From assembly GCA_935421135.1 (NCBI GenBank), contig OW285197.1, positions 12,653,223-12,717,222 on the forward strand: a DNA stretch of 64,000 bases, given 5' to 3'. Below the pieces are notes generated by a model. That model saw only the letters and a list, made by a program, of their open reading frames with translations, did not search any database and was not told where the DNA came from. Source of the stretch: Bugulina stolonifera (taxonomy: Eukaryota; Bryozoa; Gymnolaemata; Cheilostomatida; Bugulidae). Below are positions 23,247 to 34,479 of the stretch, piece by piece (position 1 is the stretch's first letter; each line of letters opens with the position of its first letter). The translations under genes and the position numbers were made by a program.

Positions 23247-26200
23247 ATGCTGTATATAGCACTTTGCTGCGTAACAGTTTTGTCACTGACTTGTAAGTAA
23301 ACTGATGTGCCTACTACTGTATGATACATGTATTTACATATTCAGGCCAAAATGTCATGTTATTCAACACTTGATAAAATCGTTTTTGAAGCTGAGGGTA
23401 GAGTCCCACTGTAACAGGGTAAATATAATAATTGTAACCTCAACCCAAACGCCACAATAAGAATAATCAAAAAAGGGGAAATTGGTTAGGTATAAAGGAT
23501 AACATGGCTGACCGCTCACACACATGTTACGTGTTACATGATTGGCTAGCATTATGCACATGATGCCATAGTTGTCCAGCACTGTCATATCCATCCATTA
23601 CGTTATTACGATGCTGCCTCCCGCCTTTCATGGCAAAACGTCCAGTAACCACATAATTTCTACTGCTGCTAACATTTTACTCTCTATTCAGCTCTCTCTA
23701 CTGCCTGATACTTGTCTAATATATTTATCTCTGTTACAACTCCGTTATTACTTTGGATCGGCTGTTCACAAATTACAAATCTGTATCTACGTGTGTATAA
23801 TGTGCCTATATTTGATATTCTGACTGTTGTTTTAGTTGCTGTAGTAAAACTTCAGCAGATGCTAGAAAATGAGAGAAAGGTGAGTTACTGCTATGCAAAA
23901 CTACACACATAATCATTTAGTTACCATGTAGGGCTAATTCATACCACAGAGCTATGTTATTATATCAAGAGTGGTTGACTGCAGCAGTATGTTGGTCGGT
24001 CATAATGTTGTACCTGTAGAATACACAAGACGTTAGATGTTATCTGTCCTCATCTCCAGTTGATAGGTTATGTTATAATAACAAATATGTCGTTGCTGTG
24101 TTTTAGGAGCGGAAAACTTCTGAGGATTTGTTGAGGAAGTAAGTTGTTGGATTAAGGCAGTCATGTATTCTGCAATGATCTAAGGCTACATTGTGGAACC
24201 TTTGATGACCCTAAGGCTATCTTAAACTCACATTTATGGATGAGTATCAGCATTAAAATAACATGTAGACAATATGTTGATCTTAAACTTTCATAGTTGT
24301 ATTATTCCGTCTGCTAAACTGTTACATAAGTACAAATGCATGCATTGATGGAGCAAAGTAGGTCATGATAGTAATATCAGTGAACCATGATAGTGATGTC
24401 AGTGAACCATGATAGTGATATCAGTGAACCATGATAGTGATATCAGTGAACCATGATAGTGATATCAGTGAACCATGATAGTGATATCAGTGAACCATGA
24501 TAGTAATATCAGTGAACCATGATAGTGATGTCAGTGAACCATGATAGTGATATCAGTGAACCATGATAGTGGTACGAGTCAACGCACATATTTTCTTAAC
24601 ACAGGAGAATTGAAGATGCATACCAACGTATTGCCACATTGGAGGCTGCTGTTCAGGATGAAGTAAGTCAAGTCTATTTATATCTGTGATTTTATAGCCG
24701 ATTCCTAGTGCAATAATATTATCTAAGATAACATGATATAATAGGGATAAATATATAAAATATAAATTATAAAAAATATAAATTATAAATATATACTGGT
24801 AACAATTTATTTAAATAAATTATTTGTAAATTTTTTCCTGTTATGCAGATAGAGAAGAGTGAAGAGGCGGAGGAAGAGAAGGAGGCGTTAGAGAGGAAGC
24901 TGTCAAAGGCAAACTGGACAATGTAAGTTGTACCACCTCAACTAAACATCCTGTAGATAGTACGACATGCCGATTACACTATGTAATAGAATGTGGACAT
25001 GTCCCCTCCCCATCCCATTCATGTACTGCATTATACCTTATCCCTAACACCTACATGTACATGCAGTGTATTACCATGTTATGCTGCTTAGAAAATAATT
25101 TCTTGGTGCAACCACACTCAAGGCTTGTTTACCGCTTCTACAAATGTCTTATTAAAATTAAATGAAAAACTTGACCCATATGCTAATAACAAATGAAATA
25201 AAGTGAGGTTATTGCCCATCGCCTCCCAGACTGTGTTCCTTACCTCAACCTTCGGCTCACTACCCTTAGCCCCCCCCCCCCCCAACTTATGTTAAACAGC
25301 ACGCTAACAAAAATTGTAACTATACCCAAATAGTATGAAATTCACATGTTATATCATTCTGTACATATTACTGTATGTAAACACTGTGAGCTGCTATTCA
25401 TTTTACTGATCTTCCTGTAGTCTGAGAAATACTGCTTTATTTATAACAAAGTTTCTATATACCAAGTTTATCCAGTAAACGATGCGCATACTCATTTGCC
25501 GTAGTTCTCTCGCCAAAATGGGCAAGCCGTTGCTCTTTAACGAGCGCCCAGCTTGTGGTCAAACGCTTAGGCTATAGAAATATAGGTCGACAATATAGTG
25601 GTTGACAGTCTGCACAAAGAGCGTACTTTTACCATCTTTGGTCTACACGAGACATAAACAAAGATATATTTGATATAAATAGTTCAGACCACGTGATCAG
25701 TAGGATGGCTCGAACTTTTTGGGCCTTTTTCTTATATTTCTGCTCTTCTAAATGCTTGCATCTTCTATTGATGTTATTGGTATAAACATTATGTATTCTG
25801 GAAATAATAGGCTAGCATTACAAGTACTTTTAGCCAATTTTTTCGCCAATCTTGAGAAGACTCCATTGTTTTATCGGTAATTTTTCGTTGCCGCTCAACT
25901 ACTTTGAACTAGGCCGCTTATCAGGTCAGATTTCGTGCGATCCTATTGGTCTATAAAGCCGTGGAGCAACTTATTAGTTCTATAAACTTTGTTTATAATA
26001 TAGTATCACTTGAACTATCTCTGCACATGATGTACAGGCTAATAGCTTGTACATAATTATATTCTTGCTGGTACGCATTGGTGTTGTGTTTCACCAGTCT
26101 GGTTCCATGCAATGGGAAATTCTGTGAGGGGTCGCCTCTCCTACCCTGACACCCCTTCACCCTGATCTCCAGTCCCAGCGAGAATTTCATCACCCCTTCT

Positions 26201-29200
26201 CTAGAATTTTCTAGAAGTCTCTAAAATTTTAGCAATACAAATTTACTGCTTGATGCCCCTTCCTGATATATAATATATTGTTTTATATTTTTCTAGTGAG
26301 AATAATATGACTATGCATGTAACAGAAATTAAGAAGGTAAGATATTAGCATAATTATACAAGTATTTGTGCAGTATAAAAGCTGTAGTCATGGTAACATA
26401 TTCAATAAATAATTATACGTAGCATCTACAACAAACTAGGTCACATGTTCTACTATAATCAATATAATGCTATGAAATTATAATATGTAATCATGTACTA
26501 TATTATTTTACCTGCAGAAAGAAGAGGATATGGGGAAACTGGAAAAGGAAAGGGAACGGTTGGGGAGGGAGATAGAAAGACTGGGGAGGGTGATCAGACT
26601 GAGGATGGCAAGAGTAAAGAGAGAAAGGCAAGTATAAGTTATTCTCTAATTGTATGTTGCTCGACATATATGGAGCTTATACATAGTGCCTTATGTACCC
26701 TGTAATATATATGCTTGCATTTGGTATATTACTCTGTACCCTCTAGCAATATAATATGCTTGCACTTGGTATATTACTATATACCCTCTAATAATATATA
26801 CACTTGCACTTGGTGTATTACTCTGTACCCTCTAGCAATATAATATGCTTGCACTTGGTATATTACTATATAACCTCTAGTAATATATATGCTTGCACTT
26901 GGTGTATTACTATATACCCTCTAGTAATATATATGCTTGCACTTGGTATATTACTATATACCCTCTAGTAATATAATATACACTTGCACACTGTAGCCAT
27001 CTGGCAAAACACAATAACTCAAAATTGAAAAAACCTTGCAGTAGAAGGTTTTATATCTGTATTGCTGCCAATTACATCACAGTGATGCCGTTAGAAGGTT
27101 ATGCCCACCCAAAGAAGTGCATTTTTAACACGACTTTGGCAAAAAATATCTTTACCCAGTAATCCTAGTACCATAAATTGCAAGGAAAGTGAAGCAACTA
27201 AAAATTTTTCTATATTGAGTTATTGCTAATTATTATATACCCTCTGATATAATATACTGTATAATATACCAGATGATAATTATTATACCCTCTAATATAA
27301 TATACTCTATAATATACCAGATGATAATTATTATATACCCTCTAATATAATATACTCTATAATATACCAGATGATAATTATTATATACCCTCTAATATAA
27401 TATACTCTATAATATACCAGATGATAATTATTATATACCCTCTAATATAATATACTCTATAATATACCAGATGATAATTATTATATACCCTCTAATATAA
27501 TATACTCTATAATATACCAGATGATAATTATTATATACCCTCTAATATAATATACTCTATAATATACCAGATGATAATTATTATATACCCTCTAATATAA
27601 TATACTCTATAATATACCAGATGATAATTATTATATACCCTCTAATATAATATACTCTATAATATACCAGATGATAATTATTATATACCCTCTAATATAA
27701 TATACTCTATAATACACCAGATGATAATTATTATATACCCTCTAATATAATATACTCTATAATATACCAGATGATAATTATTATATACCCTCTAATATAA
27801 TATACTCTATAATATACCAGATGATAATTATTATATACCCTCTAATATAATATACTCTATAATATACCAGATGATAATTATTATATACCCTCTAATATAA
27901 TATACTCTATAATATACCAGATGATAATTATTATATACCCTCTAATATAATATACTCTATAATATACCAGATGATAATTATTATATACCCTCTAATATAA
28001 TATACTCTATAATATACCAGATGATAATTATTATATACCCTCTAATATAATATACTCTATAATACACCAGATGATAATTATTATATACCCTCTAATATAA
28101 TATACTCTATAATTATAATTATTCTTACACTTGGTATGCAATATAAGCTCTAGTAATATATATTATACAATATATTATAGAAATACATATTACTGTATTA
28201 CTGTATTACTGTGTTACTGTGTTACTGTATTACTGTATTACTGTATTACTGTGTTGATGGTATATGATATTACTAAAGCATGTATAAGTACGTGTATACT
28301 TACATGTACGTGTAATAGTACGTTATATACTTACAATGTACATGTACATGTGTATACTTACAATAGCAATACAACAATATTATACAAATATTATGCTCTA
28401 TACTTACTATACTATACTTTGTGGCAATGCAGTCATGCAGTACATAATAAATATACACTATACTGTACACTATAATATACAGTATTATACACAGTCACAT
28501 TATGCGTTCATGTATGTACTTACTCTATACTGTAACATACATGTAGGTACTTACTCTATACTGTAATATACATATGTATGTACTTACTCTATACTGTAAT
28601 ATACATGTATGTACTTACTCTATACTGTAACATACATGTATGTACTTACTCTATACTGTAACATACATGTATGTACTTACAGTATTCTTGTTCTCAATTT
28701 TAGGAAAGAGAGGGCAGCAGAGAGGGTTGGAGTAAACAAAGGGGTGGGCAGGGAGGGCACTGCATGTAATGACCAGGGGGTGGGCGGGGAGGGACCAGGG
28801 TATGCTGATAAAGGGGTGGGTGGGGAGGGACCAAGTGGAGTTGAAATTGGGGTGGGCGGGGAGGGCAATGAATGTCAAGAAAGGGGGACAGAGCCAATGG
28901 GTGGACGAAGAAGGTAAGTAGTAAACTTGTATTATTGCAACAAAATGTACAGTAGACTAATTAATTAACAGGGCTCTCAAGTTCTCGGATTTTCCCGAGC
29001 AGTTCGGATTTTGAGTGCTTGCTTGGAGTGCTCGGGAGGTTTTTTTTCCATTATTAGTGATCTGCTCGGATTTTGGGAGATTTTCTCACATTAGCTATAT
29101 TTTGAATTGAAATGCTCCAAATCTCCAAATCTCCAAATTAATCTTCAGTTTATCTCATAGCTTGTGAGTTGTTTAGAAAAAAGCTACTAATTCTATTACT

Positions 29201-29772
29201 TTTCAAGGGCAAGGACTGAATTACATGCATGTACTGGGATTATTAGGCTGTGAGAAATTACTTAGGCTAACTCTGTAGAGCAATAGATATGTGCATGTAA
29301 GTGACCAACAGCTTTATTTAATCTGATCAATTGTTGGTAGAGTAATTTATACTGCTACACTGCTTACACTGCAGTACATTGTACATTTGCTCGGATTTTT
29401 TGACTGAGCAACTTGAGAGCCCTGATTAATATTATAAAAAATCTGTATATAGTATGTGCTGGTGTAGTACAATTATAATATATAGTCCAAACCTTAGGTA
29501 GATATGATGAATGTTGAGTCAGGTTGCATAAAGAACGCCCCACTACATGTGATTTTTTATCAGAAAAGATACTAAGTTTTTAGAAAAATATTTACATGCG
29601 TTATGATTAGCACCTTCACCAATCTTCTATCCATCCTCTAAAATCCTTGAATTTTATACCATGTTATACTACAACAGTATAATATTGAAGTTTTATCAAG
29701 ATGAGTTATTTTATTTAACTTGATTTAATTTGTTATTGTAGAAGATGGAGACGGTTTTTCTGCATGAGCTAA
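23247..29772 (+). CDS. Unrecognised secreted/lumenal coiled-coil protein with GVGGEG repeats
   Basis: I do not recognise this gene. Nine exons join in perfect phase to 214 residues: 23247-23292, 23836-23879, 24107-24138, 24605-24662, 24849-24922, 26297-26336, 26518-26627, 28704-28913 and 29742-29772. Exon 1 starts at ATG with a hydrophobic MLYIALCCVTVLSLT, a likely signal peptide or anchor. Residues of about 18-135 form a charged, heptad-like coiled coil (for example LQQMLENERK, RIATLEAAVQDE). Exon 8 adds four glycine-rich repeats with core GVGREG/GVGGEG at about 17-residue spacing, and the last exon gives a basic, aromatic RRWRRFF tail. Intron 7 uses a GC donor (AG|GCAAGT), as does the inverted paralogue at 41204. 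It lies between two PPT2 copies. The exon 1 assignment is the weakest part; exons 5-8 are strong. Confidence 0.65.
24364..24573. repeat. 22-bp minisatellite
   Basis: About nine to ten copies of a unit containing CATGATAGTGATATCAGTG. It ends about 30 bp before the acceptor of exon 4 of the coiled-coil gene. Confidence 0.9.
24960..26280. other. Intron 5 of the coiled-coil gene, no internal gene seen
   Basis: A longer, less AT-rich intron with a 14-base C run near 25270. No intact reading frame or clear terminal repeats were found; it may contain an old unclassified insertion. Confidence 0.35.
26705..26990. repeat. Minisatellite of about 45 bp
   Basis: About six degenerate units containing GCTTGCACTTGGTATATTAC and ACCCTCTAGTAATAT. 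The same unit occurs inverted at about 40020-41155 in the duplicated locus. Confidence 0.85.
27012..27225. mobile_element. Small MITE-like insertion with terminal inverted repeats
   Basis: Begins CAATAACTCAAAATTGAAAA and ends with the inverted form (TTTTTCTATATTGAGTTATTG). About 214 bp, non-coding. It interrupts tandem repeats in intron 7, and no counterpart is seen in the inverted copy. Target duplication not resolved; family unknown. Confidence 0.5.
27232..28112. repeat. 50-bp AT-rich minisatellite
   Basis: About 17 nearly identical copies of a 50-bp unit that includes CCAGATGATAATTATTATAT and ACCCTCTAATATAATATACT. It is within intron 7 of the coiled-coil gene and absent from the inverted paralogue, so it expanded after the duplication. 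Confidence 0.95.
28503..28682. repeat. 31-bp minisatellite next to an acceptor
   Basis: About six copies of a unit containing CATGTATGTACTTACTCTAT, ending about 20 bp upstream of the exon 8 acceptor. The inverted paralogue has the same array with more copies (39068-39415). Confidence 0.9.
28969..29424. mobile_element. hAT-like MITE in intron 8
   Basis: 456 bp with 15-bp perfect terminal inverted repeats, CAGGGCTCTCAAGTT. ATTAAT occurs on both sides as a partial target duplication. The inverted paralogue carries the uninterrupted site (about 38770-38790, ACTAATTAATATTAT on the minus strand), which proves insertion. No reading frame. Confidence 0.85.
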
Positions 29773-30709
29773 AGTATTCAGAAGGGATGATTTTAATTAA
29801 TGCGATGATTAAATTAATATATTATAATGTTTGAACAATAAAAATGGAAATAGTAAACAATCTTCACTTTAAACAAACGCACATGTTTACATCAGAAGCG
29901 TATTTAGCTGTAGAATATTAGAAGAAAGTGGTGACGATATACATATACCAGTAATTCACCATTCTATTAACAGACACTAGACCTTGGGACTAATCTAAAG
30001 TTGCCATCTTGCTTTAGCACTTCTTATCTCAAATATTGTCTCTCCCATTCAAGTTTATGGGTATGATGTCAACATGACTTCCAGCAGCTTGCAAAATGTT
30101 ATTCAATAGTGCACTTTATTATGTTGGTTGGGCCAAGGAGTAAGACTAGTACTCATTGCTTGGACTTTCTGAAGTCACTACATCTACAACACTATAACTA
30201 TAATATAGTCTGGTATTTGTTTGCAGTACTAATCTCAGTTTAGTTCCAATGGATTATTCTTCTAATTGCTTGGCTACACTACTTACATGTAACTCTTAAT
30301 GTCGAGTAGATATTACATAACATTTATGGGGCCATGTCTATTATTAGTGGTAAGGTCACCTATTATCCTGCAATCTCATTGGTCAGTTTCCTTCAAATAG
30401 GTTTCTTCAAAGAAAAGGCAGATGAATGCACATTGTGTCACTTATCAGCAGGTGCTTGGTAATGCTAGACGTGGGAGCTTCTGATGACACTTCTTATCAG
30501 CAGGTACTTTGAGAATATAGGAGAAGATGGTGTTGACGCTTGTCAGCAGGTTTATTTTCTAAAGATTTTTACCAAATACAGAGAATAATGTGTTATACCT
30601 TTTTAACAATAATTATTCTGCAATGTTGTTTAATTTAGGAAGAGAGGTAACAGTGTGCATGACTTACGGTGTTATACCGCTCATAAAATAAAATCTTCTG
30701 TGTTTTAGA
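29773..30709. other. Gap between coiled-coil gene and PPT2 copy 2
   Basis: The left 350 bp belongs to the inverted duplication. The right part has three loose copies of a TTATCAGCAGGT motif (about 30445-30550) and the PPT2 copy 2 5' flank. TTTTAG directly before the ATG could be the acceptor of a 5' untranslated exon. Confidence 0.4.
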
Positions 30710-33700
30710 ATGTCGTCTACTAGCCTGTTACTAGCATGCTGTCTAGCTCTGCTCAGTTTGCATTGCGTTGTCAGTATCAGGATACATGTCAAAGTTGCAC
30801 CCAACGACCTGCAACCGCCTGCCAACAAGTCAGCTGGTAAAGTCCGTCCAATCATCTTCATGCATGGGATATTCGGCACTGGGACAGAAGTAAACTTTGC
30901 GCAGCAGTACCTTCCACAGGTAAAACATACAACTAAATGATAAACATGTGATGGAAAGCTGATTGCTAGCAGCGGAAGTATTAATTTATTTGCTGTGGGA
31001 CAGAATACTAAACGAGGTTGCCTTGGTTGCTTATCAACATTGAAGCTGAAGAATTTGTCCTTTTATTTTATTTTTGAATAAACCTTAACTTTAACTCAAG
31101 TTTCCTAATTGCAAAAATGAATTCTACATGTAGTTTAATAAATAGACCTAAGAGTATATTGGGATTAACTGAGGAGTTCAATTACAACATGTGCACTACT
31201 CATTAGATTGGTTTGGTTAGAAGTGAGTTGACCTACATGTATATTCTTGTCCACTTTAAGGCTTCACTAAACAGCCTACCTATTGTAGAAAGTACCTGTT
31301 GTAGAAAGTACCTGGTATATACTACCTTTCACTAGATACCTGTTGTAGAAAGTACCTGGTATGAAGATATACTATATCAGGATGTTCAATGGGATTGAAA
31401 GTGCAAAGAGTTTAGACACCCAGCTTACCTACATCTTACCAGAAATGCAAAAGGTATTCAAGGGCCTAAGGCTTTGTTGTGTATTTCTGTTTGTCCCAGC
31501 CCAGCTCAGATGTGTCACCTCGTAGCTGGCTATAAAACCTATTCAGTATCAACCCATCTAGTAGCATTTACATATTGACGTGGAAGTCCCACCAACATCG
31601 GCATAAACATTCTTTAGTAAGAGCTGGAATCTTATATAAATTCCATTCCATCAAGAAACTGCGGCGTTGATAAGGTATAAAAACGACCATATTTGGGTAA
31701 AACGACCATTTGTGGGTCAAATGATAGACAGGAAGAGAGTGTGACCATATCACGCTTCACCCACATGGCAATAAGCCAAGGTAGATAAGAGTGCCCTGTA
31801 TGGTCTCACTTTTCGTCTGTATGGCCTGATCCCAAATGTCTGTACCACCCAGCTGACTGTTCACACGACACAAAATAGCATATCCAACTACATGTATATA
31901 TTACCATTATTTTATGATAACATGCATAGGGAAATATGTATGTAATATTATAATAAAACACCAAAATTTATCAGGTCACAAATTTCTGACCGCTCAAAGT
32001 TTGCAAACAAAATTCTTGCTCTCACAACTTTTCAAATACCATCTTCATTAGTCTGCAGTCAACGATTACCGATAACCTTGCACATTGTAACAGGCCTATC
32101 AATTCTCTGTCTATTTACATGTAGATAATGGACAAGCACACAGATACAGGAGTTACCCTCCTCTGTTACTCTCAAGGAGGTGTAATCTGTAGATCAATAG
32201 TACAGATGTTATCTACACACAATGTACACACTATGATTACCTTGAGTTGTCCACTAGCTGGACAGTACGGAGTGACCGGCTTTGTCCAGCAGTTCACCGG
32301 GTTCAAAGGCAGGAGTTCTCTGTGGGAGTAAGTACCCTGTAGAGGATGTGATGTCATAATATTGATAGTCGTGGTAACCAACTTCTTGAATTAGGACATG
32401 AAGTTGTGCTATCAGTTGCCATAGTAACTAGATCGCCATACAACTAGCTGTATAGTTTGTCACTCCCTCATTCAAGGTTCTGGTATTCACCCCTGGGTCA
32501 GCTGATATCGGTGGGAGACTACTGGAATGACCCTCACCACCAGAGGGAGTTCTCGGACCCATCAAGAGGCATCCTTTTAGCTAAGCTCAACAATCAAACT
32601 GGACACTCCAAAAGTCAAGGTAGTAGCTACTCTGCATGTTTATTTATTGGTAGACAGTATTAGATTAAATTAGGCAAACGTACTACAACTGGCATAAACT
32701 ACTGGTCCATTTTATTCATAGTGTTTGTATCATGCATCTGTTATAATAAATAATATACGAGGGGCAATCAATAAGTAGGGAGACTTTTTTGGTAGAGATA
32801 TTTAAATGCATTTACACACTTAAATTTTTTCTGTTACCTTCAAACTACTCTCATTGGCGGTCTATACGCTGATTTCAGCATTCTTGGCATGTTTCCAAAC
32901 ACCTCTAAAACTCTGTCTTTGAAACTTCTTTTAGCGATTTGGTTACATTTTATTTTATCTTATTTGCATCATCAAAATTTTGACCTCTCAAGGTCATTTT
33001 GACCCGAGGCAACATTTAGAAGTCACACGGTGCTAGTTATGAAGAATAAAGTGGATGTAGAAATACAGTGACACTGTGCTTGGCCAGGAATGACCTAACT
33101 GCCAACGCATTATGAGCAGGCTCGTTGGTGTGGTGTAGATGTCAGTTGTTAGTTTTCTACTTTTCTGGCCTTTTGTGCCTATAATGCATTATGCAAGCTT
33201 TCCATAACTTCCAAATAGAATTCTATATTATAGTTTGCCCTTTAGGTGAAAACTCGTACCTACTTATTTTCTCTGTGTTGATTGATTGTTGAATAAATTT
33301 GACATTGTTGTTAGTTTTACAAGTCACAGGGCGACCTGACCTTGCCTAATGTTTTTCTAAAAGTCACGGACCTTAAAATTTGTCACTTGAATGTAGCAGA
33401 TCTTGATAGAGCAATATTTCTACAAGCAGTTTGCACCATTTCATAGTATTCCGTCGGCTTTTTCCAAGTTTAAACAAAAAATGTATTTGCTGCTCAATTT
33501 CCTCGTGATTTACCAAGATGAGACGGTCGCACTAGATAGGCAGCCCTTCACATAATTCTAATTTTCTAATGTTTAGATGGTGCAATTGCAGTGAAATCAT
33601 GCACATGGCATCACAATATGCTGCCAAACAACATATTCCAATAACAAATGCACATGGCGATGCTAGATGTCTGTGCTAAAAAAGTCTCCCTATTTATTAA

Positions 33701-34479
33701 TTGCCCCTCGTATATAATATTGGTCTCTAAATGTCATGTCAAGATCCTTAAAAGTCAAACTAGTTTTCGATAGTTAGCTGTGTTGTTGTAGAATATAAAA
33801 GAAACTTCCTCAAACTACAGAAGTTGGTTATGATTGGTGGACCTGATGACTCTGTCATTACTCCTTGGCAAAGTGCCCAACTAGGATTTTTTAACCAGAA
33901 TGAGACAGTACTGCCTTATGAACAGCAACCTGTAAGTAGTGTTATTATTATACAGCTGTAGGTATATTAATATGTGAAGTGGGAGTTGCCTGCTCTTAGA
34001 CCCTCAAAGTGTAAGAGAGGACAACTCCGAAATATTTACTAACAAAACCAATTTGGTTAAAACAGTAAAGATAATGACTATAATAGTTACAACTGTTTGT
34101 GTACTCATAATAAATAATAATATAATTATATTGTTTGGCCTTGATTGAAAGTCTCCTATTAGCTGGGGTTGGGGGGGGGGGGGTTGGTCTATGACTCCGA
34201 GTAGGTATAAGTACATGACTCACTAACTGCTTAGAACCCAGGCTAGCCTGTACCTGTGGGTTATACCATGTATATTATATAACATACATGTACATGTAAT
34301 GTTATTGTTATATATAATATTTCATTTATTTATTTCAGTGGTTTGCACAGGATGAGTTTGGGCTTCACTCTCTTCACCATAGAGGTAGGATTGTACGGCA
34401 CACACATGCTGGGGTGCACCACACAGACTGGTATAAGAATAAACAGGTGTTTGATAGATATGTTATACCATATTTATAA
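30710..34479 (+). CDS. PPT2: Lysosomal palmitoyl-thioesterase PPT2, copy 2
   Basis: Paralogue of the gene at 12250-21360 with the same six-exon structure: 30710-30919, 31349-31453, 32125-32327, 32477-32619, 33792-33931 and 34339-34479, giving 313 residues. A signal peptide (MSSTSLLLACCLALLSLHC) precedes MHGIFG. The nucleophile motif is CYSQGG (Ser121), the acid is Asp240 in GGPDDSVITPWQS, and His295 lies in GVHHTDW, so the triad is intact. Exons 3 and 5 are almost identical to copy 1, while exons 1, 2 and 6 have diverged. This suggests constraint or gene conversion on the central catalytic exons (inference). Intron 4, the intron with the giant array in copy 1, here contains a mariner-like element. 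A possible AATAAA lies near 34531. Confidence 0.93.
31280..31350. repeat. Partial duplicates of an exon 2 acceptor
   Basis: TGTAGAAAGTACCTG, the acceptor plus first exon bases of PPT2 copy 2 exon 2, occurs three times: twice near 31289-31315 and once at the real junction (31349). The upstream two lack the rest of the exon. Confidence 0.75.
32758..33710. mobile_element. Non-autonomous mariner-like element
   Basis: 953 bp flanked by TA dinucleotides (32756-32757, 33711-33712). Terminal inverted repeats of about 30 bp start CGAGGGGCAATCAATAAGTA on the left and the inverse of CGAGGGGCAATTAATAAATA on the right, continuing GGGAGACTTTTTT in both. TA targets and CGAGGG-type ends are typical of Tc1/mariner elements. 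No transposase frame is visible. Located in PPT2 copy 2 intron 4. Confidence 0.88.

Larger units (their letters stand above)
28500..30125. repeat. Inverted duplication, plus-strand arm
   Basis: This arm (31-bp array, exon 8, intron 8, last exon and at least 350 bp of 3' flank) is closely matched on the opposite strand at about 38010-39415. For example, the segment with CTAGACCTTGGGACTAATCT at about 29980 is found inverted at about 38130. Confidence 0.85.
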
